Shown piece by piece: positions 49,084 through 58,186 of a stretch of 64,000 nucleotides of DNA (position 1 is the first letter of the stretch; every line of letters starts with the position of its first letter). The stretch covers positions 2,046,001-2,110,000 of the forward strand of contig JBBCGH010000001.1 in NCBI GenBank assembly GCA_037200445.1, in the 5' to 3' direction. Position numbers and translations under genes: made by a program. Source of the stretch: Alphaproteobacteria bacterium (GTDB taxonomy: Bacteria > Pseudomonadota > Alphaproteobacteria > Rhizobiales > Xanthobacteraceae). The notes beneath the pieces were generated by a model, which made no database searches, had not been told where the DNA came from, and was given only the letters and a program-made list of their open reading frames with translations.

Positions 49084-50017
49084 TTGCGAGGATGTTGATG
49101 CCGCTCGCCGTGAGCGTGAGCGGCTTGCCGAGGAGCGCGGCTGGCGTCAGCGCTCGCAGTGCGTTCAGCACGGTCGAAACGACCGGTACCGGGAACTTGT
49201 CGAAGTGCCCGATTACGTAATCCAGAGTCAGTATTTTCCTGCCGCTGGAAATTGCGACCGACTCGAAACCCGAGCGCTCCAGCAAACGCGTGATGGTCGT
49301 AGCGTTGAAGTAGAACAGATGCTCGGGCTTGTACTCCATCCAATGCCGGCCGAGCAGCCGCGCCGACCAGCTGTCGATGCTCGGCGTCGCGATGAAAATG
49401 GCTCCGCCAGGCTTCAGGACGCGCTGCACTGTCTGGACGAAGTTGGCTGGATCGCGCACGTGCTCGATCACATCCGCGAGGATGCAGATATCGAAAGAGC
49501 CCTCCGCAAACGTGCTCTCTCCGATCGCGCCGACGCGGACAACATCCGCCCCCAGCTTGCGATTGGCAACGCGAGCCGCATCGGCGGAATATTCGAGTCC
49601 ATGAACGTCGTAGCCCCGGTCGCGGGCTTCGAGCAGCATGTTGCCGTGTCCGCATCCGATTTCGAGCAATGACATGCGGTCTGCGATTTGCCCGCGCTTG
49701 CGCAAGTAGACAGCAATCTCCTCGAGCTGCAGAGCCGCGGTGGCGCGCTTCACCAGATCGAATTGCGCTCCGAGGCGATCGTTCTCGGATGAGCCGATGA
49801 AATAGTTGCTGCCGTAGATTGCCGTGAGCTGTTCGTCGCTTGGTTGCGGATTCTGAACGAGGAGGCCGCAGCTCCCGCACGCTTCGATCGCCATTCCCTT
49901 GATGGTGAGACGCGGGGCGAACTGATCGGCGCGGCACACCGGACAGCGAACGAGCGCTGGACCCGCCGCATTCGAGTGCGCGGTCGCGTTACCCGGAAGC
50001 GCTGCCTGCATCGCCAT
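49070..50017 (-). CDS. class I SAM methyltransferase with N-terminal zinc ribbon
   Basis: 315 residues from the ATG at 50017; a GTG at 50080 would add 21 residues and is less likely. An N-terminal Cys pair-pair (CPVCRADQF...CGSCGLL), then SAM motif I LLEIGCGHGN, ADVIEHVRDP and LKPGGAIFIATPS, then a GRHWMEYKPEHLFYFN block shared with the fusion at 59209. This type (methyltransferase domain 11, zinc-ribbon group) usually modifies sugars of surface glycans. Convergent with the YfhO gene. Confidence 0.88.
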   Translation of the reverse strand: MAMQAALPGNATAHSNAAGPALVRCPVCRADQFAPRLTIKGMAIEACGSCGLLVQNPQPSDEQLTAIYGSNYFIGSSENDRLGAQFDLVKRATAALQLEEIAVYLRKRGQIADRMSLLEIGCGHGNMLLEARDRGYDVHGLEYSADAARVANRKLGADVVRVGAIGESTFAEGSFDICILADVIEHVRDPANFVQTVQRVLKPGGAIFIATPSIDSWSARLLGRHWMEYKPEHLFYFNATTITRLLERSGFESVAISSGRKILTLDYVIGHFDKFPVPVVSTVLNALRALTPAALLGKPLTLTASGINILAIKRR

Positions 50018-50198
50018 CGCGCAAATAGTCCCCCACGAGCGGTCGCGCGGTTCGATATCAGACTGGGAGGGGCAAGTCACGGACCCCCATGGAAGCCCCA
50101 GAGTGATCGTAAGATATTGAATATTATGGCCATTTCTACCTGGGGATCAGCCTGAAATTATGATGAAATTCCACGCGCCTGCAGGCTAAAAGATCGGG

Positions 50199-50738
50199 AT
50201 GACAAGAGCGGTGTTCCTCGATCGCGACGGCGTGCTGAACAAGGCCTATGTCCGTGAAGGCAAGCCTTATTCGCCCGACACCATCGAGGAGATGATCATC
50301 GCGCCCGACGCGGCCGCGGCGCTCAGCCGGCTGCGCCGGCATGGGTTCCGCTTGATTGTCGCGACCAATCAGCCCGACATCGCGCGCGGAAGGCTCACCC
50401 GCGCGCATGTGGAGGCGATGAACGGATATCTGCGGAGCAAGCTGCCGCTTGACGGCATTGAAATGTGCACGCATGACGACGTGGATCGTTGCGACTGCCG
50501 CAAGCCGAAGCCCGGCCTACTGCTTCACGCCGCGGAACGGGACGGCATCGCGCTCGCGCAAAGCTTCATGGTGGGCGACCGTTACCGCGACATCGAGGCA
50601 GGACACAGCGCCGGCTGCCGTACCGTCCTGATCGGTGACGGCTATGGCGAGGCCTTTAAGGCCCAACCGGACGCAACGGTGTTTACACTGACGGAAGCCG
50701 CCGACTGGATTCTCGAACAACCCGTGACGAAGGACTGA
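50199..50738 (+). CDS. gmhB: D-glycero-D-manno-heptose-1,7-bisphosphate 7-phosphatase
   Basis: 179 residues. HAD motif FLDRDGVLN (D8, D10), ATNQPDIARG, a zinc site C90-x-H92...C98-x-C100 next to RKPKPG, and MVGDRYRDIEAG. This arrangement is specific to GmhB-type histidinol/heptose phosphatases. Removes the 7-phosphate before nucleotidylation. Two bases separate it from the transaldolase gene. Confidence 0.92.
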   Translation: MTRAVFLDRDGVLNKAYVREGKPYSPDTIEEMIIAPDAAAALSRLRRHGFRLIVATNQPDIARGRLTRAHVEAMNGYLRSKLPLDGIEMCTHDDVDRCDCRKPKPGLLLHAAERDGIALAQSFMVGDRYRDIEAGHSAGCRTVLIGDGYGEAFKAQPDATVFTLTEAADWILEQPVTKD

Positions 50739-50740
50739 TC

Positions 50741-51457
50741 ATGCCCAGCGTGAGCCAACTCAAGGTTAAGATTTTTGCGGACGGCGCCGACAAGGCCGGC
50801 ATGCTGGACATGTACAAGAATCCGCATGTGAGGGGCTTCACCACAAATCCCACGCTGATGCGCAAGGCGGGCGTCACCGACTACGAGGCCGCCGCCAAGG
50901 ACATCGCCACGGCCATTCCCGATCGGTCGATTTCGTTCGAGGTTTTTGCCGACGACTTCGCCGAAATGGAGCGGCAGGCGCGGCGCATCACTACGTGGGG
51001 CAAATACGTCGCGGTCAAGATTCCGATTACCAACACCAAGCGGGAGAGCGCGCTGCCGCTGGTGCGGAAATTGTCGCAGGAAGGGATCGCGCTCAATGTC
51101 ACAGCGCTGTTCACCCTCGAACAAGTGCAGGGCGTGGTCGATGCCGTCAAAGGCGGCGCCCCGTGCTTCGTCTCGGTGTTCGCCGGACGCATCGCGGACA
51201 CCGGTATCGATCCGGTGCCGATCATGGCGGAGTCGGTCAAGCGATTGCGCGCCGCGCCGAACACCGAGCTGATCTGGGCGAGCCCGCGCGAGCTCCTCAA
51301 CATCTTCCAGGCCGACGAGATCGGCTGCCAGGTCATTACCGTGACCAACGACATCATCAAGAAGCTGTTGCTGGTCGGAAAAGACCAGAACGAATACTCG
51401 CTCGAGACCGTGAAGATGTTCTACGAGGACGGCAAGGCGGCAGGCTACAAGCTCTAG
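50741..51457 (+). CDS. transaldolase
   Basis: 238 residues with AAGGA 7 bases upstream. Class I aldolase core: FADGAD, GFTTNPTLMRKAG and the Schiff-base lysine K93 in VAVKIPIT, then FVSVFAGRIADTG and LLNIFQADEIGCQVITVT. The size fits the short transaldolase / fructose-6-phosphate aldolase subfamily. Directly after gmhB, it may raise or tune sedoheptulose-7-phosphate for heptose synthesis (inference). Stop-to-stop gap to the convergent methyltransferase is 34 bases. Confidence 0.9.
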   Translation: MPSVSQLKVKIFADGADKAGMLDMYKNPHVRGFTTNPTLMRKAGVTDYEAAAKDIATAIPDRSISFEVFADDFAEMERQARRITTWGKYVAVKIPITNTKRESALPLVRKLSQEGIALNVTALFTLEQVQGVVDAVKGGAPCFVSVFAGRIADTGIDPVPIMAESVKRLRAAPNTELIWASPRELLNIFQADEIGCQVITVTNDIIKKLLLVGKDQNEYSLETVKMFYEDGKAAGYKL

Positions 51458-51491
51458 GCCGGCGAGGCCGCGCGCCCCTGCACATCCTGGA

Positions 51492-52376
51492 TCAGGAGCG
51501 TTCGTCCGCGCGCTGGAGAACGATCACGTCCTGATGATCGTCCCAAGCGGCTTCCTGGAAGGAGAGTACCCGCACGCCCGGAAGCGTTTCGGCAACCGAC
51601 AGTAGCCAGCCGCCGGAGCAGACACTCATCCCATACAACGGCGTCGGGTATGGCGCGAAGCCAAAGCCGGCCGAATGGTAATCGTTGCGGGCGCTCTCCC
51701 ATTTCTCGTCGTCGATGTAATGGCTCATGCGCTGCTTCTCATCGTGGCGGCGGCCGTGCGTCGTCAGGATCGCGAGGCCGCCGGGTGCGAGGGTACGGCA
51801 GAACCATGCGATGGCGCGCTTGGCCCGCTCGGCATCGAGATGCGTAATCAATGACCCGACGAACACGAGGTCGTAGAAATCCGTCGGCTCGATCTCGAAC
51901 TCCGGATTTGCCACAGCCCGCCGCACGTCGAGCGTCTCGACGACGAAATCTTCCCGCCGCTTGTCGAGTTCGCTCACGAAGATGATCGCATCGGGAAACA
52001 TCGCCTTGAGATGCCGCGTGACGCGCCCGGCCCCGCACGGCAGATCGAGGACTTTGTCAAATCGCGTGCGCCCGGACGCAACCATCGCGGCGACAATGAG
52101 GTCTATCGCCGCCCGGCCGACCTTCAGATAGTGGTCGAGGTTCCCCTCGATCCCGCGAACGTACATGTCGTCGTGGCGAGAGATGGTGATCGAGATTTCG
52201 CTGGCTTGATAGCGCGCGTAGCGGCGGTCGATCTCTGCGAGAGGATAGTGGCCGGCGAGAGCAGCTTCCAAGAGCGGGCTGATGGCCGTGCGCCCCCGGT
52301 AGTAGGCTTTTGGCAGCAGACCATAAGGCTCGATGAAGTTGCCAAGCTTCCACTGAATTTTTGTAAGAAAATTCAT
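51492..52376 (-). CDS. class I SAM methyltransferase
   Basis: 294 residues from the ATG at 52376, which shares its A with the hddC stop (TGATG). SAM motif I VLDLPCGAGRVTRHL, then DLVFVGSLITHLDAERAKRAIAWFCRTLAPGG and an H-G-R-R-H-D-E-K loop. Motif I has P where many have G (DLPCGAG), common in glycan-associated methyltransferases. Last gene of the eleven-gene minus-strand operon. Substrate unknown; a heptose or rhamnose O-methyl group is plausible. Confidence 0.88.
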   Translation of the reverse strand: MNFLTKIQWKLGNFIEPYGLLPKAYYRGRTAISPLLEAALAGHYPLAEIDRRYARYQASEISITISRHDDMYVRGIEGNLDHYLKVGRAAIDLIVAAMVASGRTRFDKVLDLPCGAGRVTRHLKAMFPDAIIFVSELDKRREDFVVETLDVRRAVANPEFEIEPTDFYDLVFVGSLITHLDAERAKRAIAWFCRTLAPGGLAILTTHGRRHDEKQRMSHYIDDEKWESARNDYHSAGFGFAPYPTPLYGMSVCSGGWLLSVAETLPGVRVLSFQEAAWDDHQDVIVLQRADERS

Positions 52377-53080
52377 CAGGCGTCCCGCAGGAGCGCGTCG
52401 GTTTCCTTCAAGCCTTCCGCCGACCCGATCTCGTAGAAGCGGGTGGCGACCTCGTATCCGGCAAGCTGTCCCTGGCGCGACAGGTCGGAGTACACGTCCG
52501 CGAGATCGAATGGCTGGTTCGCCGGGCGGTTCGCGAGCGCTTCGGCGCGGATGATGCCGAGCCCCCAATCGATGTGCTGCATCTGCGGGAGCCGCTCACG
52601 TTTGTCGTAGAGCCGGATGCGGCCGTTCTCGAACCACACGTTGCTCGTATCCCATTGACCATCGTTGCGGAACACGGTCATGAGGGCTGGTTGTCCGCTT
52701 TCGCGGAATGCTCCGATCACGGAGGCATAGGGAATATCGAGCCAGCTGTCGCCGTACATGACAAAAAACTCACCGCCGAGCTCCGGCAGCGCGGCCCGCA
52801 GCGCGCCGCCGGTGCCAAGGAGCTTCGGGCCGTCGATCCTGTAGCTGACCGGGATGCCGAAACGGCTGCCGTCACCGACATAGGCCTGAATTTGCTCCGC
52901 CAGATAGCCGGCGCAGATCACCACGCGCGCCACACGTTCACGGCGCAGCAGCCGAAGCTGGTGCGCAATGAACGGCTCGCCGGCGACGGGGAGCATCGCC
53001 TTCGGCGTCTGCTTCGTAAGGGGGCCGAGGCGCGTGGCGAGGCCTCCGGCGAGCAGCGCAAGGGGAGGCATGTCGGTCAT
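52376..53080 (-). CDS. hddC: D-glycero-alpha-D-manno-heptose 1-phosphate guanylyltransferase-like
   Basis: 234 residues. Nucleotidyltransferase motif LLAGGLATRLGPLTKQTPKAMLPVAGEPFI (residues 9-38 in two parts), MYGDSWLD, TSNVWFENGRIRLYDK and YEIGSAEG. Directly after a GHMP sugar kinase, as in the GDP-heptose clusters of Campylobacter and Aneurinibacillus. Nucleotide preference (GTP) is inferred from that context, not seen. Confidence 0.82.
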   Translation of the reverse strand: MTDMPPLALLAGGLATRLGPLTKQTPKAMLPVAGEPFIAHQLRLLRRERVARVVICAGYLAEQIQAYVGDGSRFGIPVSYRIDGPKLLGTGGALRAALPELGGEFFVMYGDSWLDIPYASVIGAFRESGQPALMTVFRNDGQWDTSNVWFENGRIRLYDKRERLPQMQHIDWGLGIIRAEALANRPANQPFDLADVYSDLSRQGQLAGYEVATRFYEIGSAEGLKETDALLRDA

Positions 53081-53095
53081 GGCGTGCCGCCGGCC

Positions 53096-54073
53096 CTAGA
53101 CAATCGACTTCGTTCCTTCGAAGTCGAACCGGAAGCGCACTTCCTTCAATCCCGCGATCGTCATGGCGTGACGCAGGCGCGTCTTGTCCTCGGCGTAGAA
53201 CATCAGGAAGCCCCCGCCGCCCGCGCCGATCAGCTTGCCGCCGGCCGCGCCGTTCGCCATGGCGTGATCGTACCACTCGTTGATCATCGGGTTGGACATG
53301 CCGCCGGAGCGCTTCTTCTTGTGTTGCCAGTGTTCGTCCATGAGCTTGCCGAACTCGACAAGGCGGCCGCTTTCCAGCGCTTCGAGGCTGCGGAGCCCGA
53401 GATCCTTCACGTAGTTGAGGTTCTCGATCATGGCATTGTTCTGCTGCTTCGTCTTGTCGTCCTGTTCTTTCAGGATCGAGGAGGCGCTGCGCGAGTAGCC
53501 GGTGAAGAAGAGCAGCAGATTGTCCTCGAGATTATAGAGCGTCTCGGTGTCGATCTTGAGCGGCCAGGCTTCCACGCTGTCGTCCTTGTTGAAGCGGAAG
53601 CAGGTGAGCCCCCCGAACGCCGCGATGTACTGGTCCTGCTTGCCGATCGGCTCGCGCAGCCGGTTGATCTCGATGTCGCAGGCCTGCTCGGCGAGCTCGC
53701 GCGGATGCACCAGCATCTTGCGGTGGCTGTAGAGCGCCTTGAGCAGCGCCGTGGTGAAGCTGCCGGAGGAGCCGAGCCCCGTGCCGGCCGGAATATCGGC
53801 CATGGAGGTGATTTCCAGGGAATGCACGTCGAGTCCGACGACCTTGAACGCCTCGCGGATGATCGGATGCTTGAGCTCGTCGATCGAGCCGACGCGTTCC
53901 AGCTCGGAATATTTCACGATCAGATCGTCGATGAAGGTCTGATGCACCGTGATGTAGACGTACTTGTCGATCGCCGCCGCGATCAGGAAGCCGCCGTGAT
54001 CCCGATAGTAGGAGGGGAGGTCGGTGCCGCCGCCGCCAAGCGAGATGCGCAGGGGAGAACGCACGATGATCAT
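53096..54073 (-). CDS. hddA: D-glycero-alpha-D-manno-heptose 7-phosphate kinase (GHMP)
   Basis: 325 residues. N-terminal PLRISLGGGGTDLPSYY, the GHMP ATP loop IPAGTGLGSSGS (94-105), PIGKQDQYIAAFGG and the C-terminal KLIGAGGGGFLMFY. These are the hallmarks of the HddA subgroup rather than galactokinases. Phosphorylates C1 to give the 1,7-bisphosphate that GmhB trims. Starts within the stop of the preceding oxidoreductase (ATGA). Confidence 0.92.
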   Translation of the reverse strand: MIIVRSPLRISLGGGGTDLPSYYRDHGGFLIAAAIDKYVYITVHQTFIDDLIVKYSELERVGSIDELKHPIIREAFKVVGLDVHSLEITSMADIPAGTGLGSSGSFTTALLKALYSHRKMLVHPRELAEQACDIEINRLREPIGKQDQYIAAFGGLTCFRFNKDDSVEAWPLKIDTETLYNLEDNLLLFFTGYSRSASSILKEQDDKTKQQNNAMIENLNYVKDLGLRSLEALESGRLVEFGKLMDEHWQHKKKRSGGMSNPMINEWYDHAMANGAAGGKLIGAGGGGFLMFYAEDKTRLRHAMTIAGLKEVRFRFDFEGTKSIV

Positions 54074-55041
54074 GGGCGGTACTTCCGGTAGATCTCGTCG
54101 ACGATCGCGAGGTTGGCGACCGCGTCCGCGATATCGCCGCAGGGCCGGCGGCCATCATTGACCGCGGCGACGAAATCTTCAAATTCCGCCCGCCAGGACA
54201 GGTCCTCGCCCGGGAAGTTGAAGACCGCCGTCTCGGGCGGCCCCATCTGCGGCAGCATGCGGTAGTGCGTGAGCCGTTCTGCGCCGTAGCTGCCGCCGAG
54301 TCCGTCGATCACGAGCTTGCCGTCGCGCCCGAAGATCTCGAACGAGAAGGTGTTCTTCCATTCCGTCCAGGACGCATGCAGCCAGGCGAACTGGCCCCTC
54401 TCGCTGCGCAGCGCCATGAAGCAGTTGTCGTCGGCCGGCATATCCCAGAACAGGGTCGGCACCGCCGCGTAGTCCACTGTGAGGTCGCCGAGAAACCAGC
54501 GCGAGAGATCGATCAGGTGCGAGCCTTGGTCGATCAGCTCACCGCCGCCCGAGATGACAGGCTGGGCACGCCATTCGGTCTCGTAACCGACGCGGCCTCC
54601 GTGGCCATAACGCGCGCGAACGAACATCAGCGGGCCGAGCACGCCGGAATCGACGATTTCGCGTGCCTGTCGGAATGCCGGATGAAAGCGATGATTGAAT
54701 CCGGTCTTGACGATGCGGCCATGCCTGGTGGCCGCCGCGGCGATCGCCTGCACTTCGGCCAGCGTGCGTCCGGCGGGTTTCTCGACCAGCACATGGCGCC
54801 CGGCTTCGATGGCGCCAATCGCGATGGCGGCGAGCTGGTCGTGAGTCGTTGCGACCATCACGGCGTCGACGTCGGCCTTGATCGCGTCGCGCCAGTCGGT
54901 GGCCGCACGCGCCTTCGTTATCTCTGCGAGCTCACGCGCGCGGCCTTCATCGCGGTCGCAGACAACGGCGATCTGGTGCCCGGCCGCTGCTGCTGCGCGC
55001 TTGCGTCCGATCAGGCCGCATCCGACGATCGCGAGCCGCAT
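54070..55041 (-). CDS. Gfo/Idh/MocA-family oxidoreductase
   Basis: 323 residues from the ATG at 55041 (TGATG overlap with the SDR stop). Rossmann motif IVGCGLIGRKRA, catalytic EKPAGR (E87-K88-P89), NHRFHPAFRQA and a beta-sheet C-terminal domain (GGGELIDQGSHLIDLSRWFLGD). NAD(P)-dependent oxidation or reduction of a sugar, probably nucleotide-linked. Placed among heptose genes; it might modify the heptose ring, but this cannot be shown here. Confidence 0.9.
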   Translation of the reverse strand: MRLAIVGCGLIGRKRAAAAAGHQIAVVCDRDEGRARELAEITKARAATDWRDAIKADVDAVMVATTHDQLAAIAIGAIEAGRHVLVEKPAGRTLAEVQAIAAAATRHGRIVKTGFNHRFHPAFRQAREIVDSGVLGPLMFVRARYGHGGRVGYETEWRAQPVISGGGELIDQGSHLIDLSRWFLGDLTVDYAAVPTLFWDMPADDNCFMALRSERGQFAWLHASWTEWKNTFSFEIFGRDGKLVIDGLGGSYGAERLTHYRMLPQMGPPETAVFNFPGEDLSWRAEFEDFVAAVNDGRRPCGDIADAVANLAIVDEIYRKYRP

Positions 55042-55907
55042 CACTTTTTGTCCCACGGCTTGCCGCGGTCGCCCGGCACGATGCGCCGCAGCGTATAAAT
55101 GTCGGACTTGTCGATGTCGCTCTTGATCTCGTCGGCGAAGGGCCACGGATCCCATTGTGCGGCGATGAGACGGCCGGTGACGCCATCGCTCTCCGCGGAT
55201 GCGAGATAGGCGCACAGCGCGGCGCCTACGGAAAGCGGTGTCCCGCCTTCCTTTGCGAGCTTGCTCATGCGCTCATGCAGGTTTGCGCCGACGCGATCCG
55301 GGCCCGCCGCGATGAGCTGGTCGGTGAGACGCGTCGCTAGCGCACCAGGCGCAACCGTGTTCACGTCGATGCCGAACTCCTTGACCTCCAGCGCCAACGT
55401 CTCGGTGAAGCGCACGACCGCGGCCTTGGAGGCCGCATAGGCGCTGATGCCGGGCAGGGGATTGGTGGCGCCGCCGCCCGACAGATTGATGATCTTTCCA
55501 TAGCGCTGCGGCTTGAACGCCTCGACGGCCTTTCGGCAGCAATAAACGAGCCCGTTCAGGTTGATCGCGATCGCCTGCACCCATTCGTCCCAGTCGATCG
55601 TGTCGATGGTCCCCATCGGGCCATAGACGCCGGCATTGTTCACGACGATATCGAGGTTCCCGAACGCGCTCGCGGCGGCCGCGAACAACGAGTCGACGTC
55701 CTCTTTCTTGGCCACATCGGCGCGGTGAGTCACGACACGCGCGGCCGGATATGCGGTAACGAGCTTGGCGCGCTGCGTTTCCAACTCGGCGGGATTGCGT
55801 GCGCACAGCATTAGCGCCGCGCCTTCGGCCGCGAACTGCTCCGCTATGGCGGCGCCAAGCCCAAGGCTCGCGCCGGTGACGATTGCGCTCCGCCCCGCAA
55901 GCTTCAT
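55041..55907 (-). CDS. short-chain dehydrogenase/reductase
   Basis: 288 residues. TGASLGLG cofactor motif (11-18), NNAGVYG (90-96), S143, Y157 and K161 (YAASK) as the catalytic triad. The C-terminal extension (DEIKSDIDKSDIYTLRRI) is charged. Classical SDR; the substrate is likely a sugar, given the operon. Overlaps the UDP-sugar dehydrogenase-like gene by four bases. Confidence 0.9.
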   Translation of the reverse strand: MKLAGRSAIVTGASLGLGAAIAEQFAAEGAALMLCARNPAELETQRAKLVTAYPAARVVTHRADVAKKEDVDSLFAAAASAFGNLDIVVNNAGVYGPMGTIDTIDWDEWVQAIAINLNGLVYCCRKAVEAFKPQRYGKIINLSGGGATNPLPGISAYAASKAAVVRFTETLALEVKEFGIDVNTVAPGALATRLTDQLIAAGPDRVGANLHERMSKLAKEGGTPLSVGAALCAYLASAESDGVTGRLIAAQWDPWPFADEIKSDIDKSDIYTLRRIVPGDRGKPWDKK

Positions 55908-57193
55908 GAGAGCCGCCCGACTGAAATCAGTGTGAGACGCTTGTCCGACCCGAGCGTTGCGCCGAGGTAGCGGCCCGCATCGATCACCACATGGCCCCTC
56001 ATCGCGCTCGCGATGTCGTCGGCGGAAAACTCACGAAACTCCGGCGATTCGTTGCCGACAACGATGGCGTCCGCGCCGTTCGCGACCGAGCGAGCATCGG
56101 CGCAGAGACGAACAGACTTGAACTCGCCCGGCAGGCGCGACACGTGGGGATCGAAGGCCTGCACGGATGCGCCGTCCTTCAACAGCGTGCGGATGAGTTC
56201 GATCGATTGCGAACGGCGCAGCGCGCTGGTGCCGGGCTTGTAGGCGAGGCCGAGGATGCCGATGGTCCGGCCGGAGAGCGGGTTCAACGTGCGCGCGAGC
56301 TGCCGGTAAGCCCATTGGGCATGCTGGCGATTGCTCTCGGCGATCCCCGCGATGACCGGGAGCGGGAGGCCGTACTTTTCCGCGAGCCCGCGCAGGAATT
56401 GAACATCGCGCGCCAGCGTCCCGCCGGCGAACGCGGGACCGGGCCGCAGATATGCGCCGTGCCCGATGCGCGGGTCGGACTTCAAGCCTTGCTCGACCTC
56501 GGCGGCATCCGCGCCGACCTGCTCGCAAACCGTAGCGAGCTCGTTCGCAAACGTAACGGACATCGCAAGGAATGAATTGAGTCCGTGCTTGACCATTTCG
56601 GCGGACTCAACCGACATCCAGATGAGATAGTCGCAGAATTTGCCGAGCAGCGGCTCGAGGATTGCTCGTGCCCGTTGGTCGCGCACCCCAACGATGATGC
56701 GGCCGGGGTTCCGAAACACTTCGATCGCTTTCCCGAGCCGCAGGTTCTCCGGTGAGCAGGCGAACGAGACAGTGCGGTCTCTGACTTCGCTGGCGAAGCG
56801 CTTTTCCAGTGCCGCAACCGAACCCATGGGAAGCTGAGCTGAGACGAGCACCACCGAGCCGTCTTTCAAATGCGGAAACAGCATTCCGGTTTGCCGGAGC
56901 ACCGCATCGACATCGGCGCGGTCCTCTTCGTCGACCGGCGTATCGTGACAGATCCAAACAATATCTGCATCCGACACGGAGGTCACATCGGCGCTGAACG
57001 TGAGCGTGCCGGAGGCAAGACCGGAGCGGGTCAGCTCGGCGAGGCCAGGTTCGTAAAGCGGCGGCTCGCCCCTGGCCAGTCTTGCGATGCGCTCACGGTC
57101 AACGTCTATCGCAACCGTCGGAATGCCCGCCGCGGCGGCGCACGCCGCGGTCACGGATCCGAGATGCCATAGGCCGAAGACCGCGAGCGTCAT
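55904..57193 (-). CDS. UDP-glucose/GDP-mannose dehydrogenase-like protein lacking catalytic Cys
   Basis: 429 residues from the ATG at 57193. It has the family layout: FGLWHLGSVTAACAAA, ICHDTPVDEE, SPENLRLGKAIEVFRNPGRIIVG, SAEMVKHGLNSFLA (K202 and N206 kept), GILGLAYKPGTSALRRS. Where the family has GGxCxPKD, this reads G257-G-T-L-A-R-D263, so the catalytic cysteine and the PK pair are missing and one residue is deleted. Without the Cys the usual thioester route to a uronic acid should fail. It may do a two-electron reaction, act as an epimerase, or only bind a sugar. Confidence 0.85.
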   Translation of the reverse strand: MTLAVFGLWHLGSVTAACAAAAGIPTVAIDVDRERIARLARGEPPLYEPGLAELTRSGLASGTLTFSADVTSVSDADIVWICHDTPVDEEDRADVDAVLRQTGMLFPHLKDGSVVLVSAQLPMGSVAALEKRFASEVRDRTVSFACSPENLRLGKAIEVFRNPGRIIVGVRDQRARAILEPLLGKFCDYLIWMSVESAEMVKHGLNSFLAMSVTFANELATVCEQVGADAAEVEQGLKSDPRIGHGAYLRPGPAFAGGTLARDVQFLRGLAEKYGLPLPVIAGIAESNRQHAQWAYRQLARTLNPLSGRTIGILGLAYKPGTSALRRSQSIELIRTLLKDGASVQAFDPHVSRLPGEFKSVRLCADARSVANGADAIVVGNESPEFREFSADDIASAMRGHVVIDAGRYLGATLGSDKRLTLISVGRLS

Positions 57194-58146
57194 GTGCCCT
57201 GCTCGAACACCCAGCGATTTTGCGCCAGCCAGTCGACGGTGCGCATCACACCTTCGCGAATTGTGAGCTTCGGCTTCCAGCCGAGCGCGCGAATCCGCTT
57301 CGTGTCGAGCAGGATGAACGGGCTGTCGCCGATCCATCCGCGTTCGCCGCCCGCATAGGTCAATTCCGGACGAACGCCGAGCCGTTCGGTGATCCAGGCG
57401 ATCGAGTCGTTGACTCGGCTTGCTTCGTCCGTCCCGAGATTGAGCACGTGGACCTTGTTGTTCAGGACCCGCGTCGCGAGCAGCATCGCATCGATGCAGT
57501 CGTGCACGTAGAGATAGGACTTGCGCTGCTTCCCATTGCCGAGGACATGAAGCCGAGTGGGATCATCGCTGAGCTTCTTGTAGAAATCGAAGACGTGACC
57601 GTGGGTATATCGCTCGCCCAGTATCGAGACGAAACGAAAGATATACCCCTGGAATCCAAATCCCTCGCTGTAGGCCTGGATCATGGCCTCGGCCGCGAGT
57701 TTTGAAGCGCCGTAGAGCGACGTCTGCATCGGAAACGGCGCGTCCTCGGGTGTTGGAAAGACCTCCGGCTCGCCATAGATCGAACCGGTGGACGAGAAGG
57801 CAATGCGCTTGCAGCCGTTTGCGCGCATCGCTTCCAACACGTTGAACGTCGCGACGGTGTTCTGCTCGAGATCGCGTTCCGGATGCTCCGTTCCAAAGCG
57901 GACGTCGGCGTTGGCGGCAAGATGAAACACGAATGTCACGCCCGTCATGGCGCGCGTCAGTGCCTCGTTGTCGAGCAGGTCGCCTTTGACGAAACGAAAG
58001 TGGGGATTCGCCGACGCCTGTTCGAGAAAGCGTATCCTTCCGGTCGATAGATTGTCATAGCCGACAACCGCCTCGCCGTTCGCCAGCAGGCGGTCGGCCA
58101 ACTGGCTTCCGATAAATCCTGCCGCTCCGGTGATGAAATAGGTCAT
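57190..58146 (-). CDS. NAD-dependent sugar epimerase/dehydratase
   Basis: 318 residues from the ATG at 58146. Extended SDR: FITGAAGFIGSQLAD, DNLSTG, HLAANADVRFG, SSTGSIYGE, Y145-G-A-S-K149 and RFVSILGERYTHGHVFDF. Resembles UDP-glucose 4-epimerase / CDP-abequose-type enzymes acting on nucleotide sugars. Overlaps the next gene by four bases (ATGA). The exact substrate is not determinable. Confidence 0.9.
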   Translation of the reverse strand: MTYFITGAAGFIGSQLADRLLANGEAVVGYDNLSTGRIRFLEQASANPHFRFVKGDLLDNEALTRAMTGVTFVFHLAANADVRFGTEHPERDLEQNTVATFNVLEAMRANGCKRIAFSSTGSIYGEPEVFPTPEDAPFPMQTSLYGASKLAAEAMIQAYSEGFGFQGYIFRFVSILGERYTHGHVFDFYKKLSDDPTRLHVLGNGKQRKSYLYVHDCIDAMLLATRVLNNKVHVLNLGTDEASRVNDSIAWITERLGVRPELTYAGGERGWIGDSPFILLDTKRIRALGWKPKLTIREGVMRTVDWLAQNRWVFEQGT

Positions 58147-58186
58147 GCCCGATCTGTACTGATTGATGCGTGCAAGCGCACGCGGA

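Noticed and set aside
52574-54091. A 505-codon plus-strand frame opposite hddC and hddA
   Set aside because: Both minus-strand genes have full family motifs and overlap-coupled starts; the plus frame is a codon-bias shadow.
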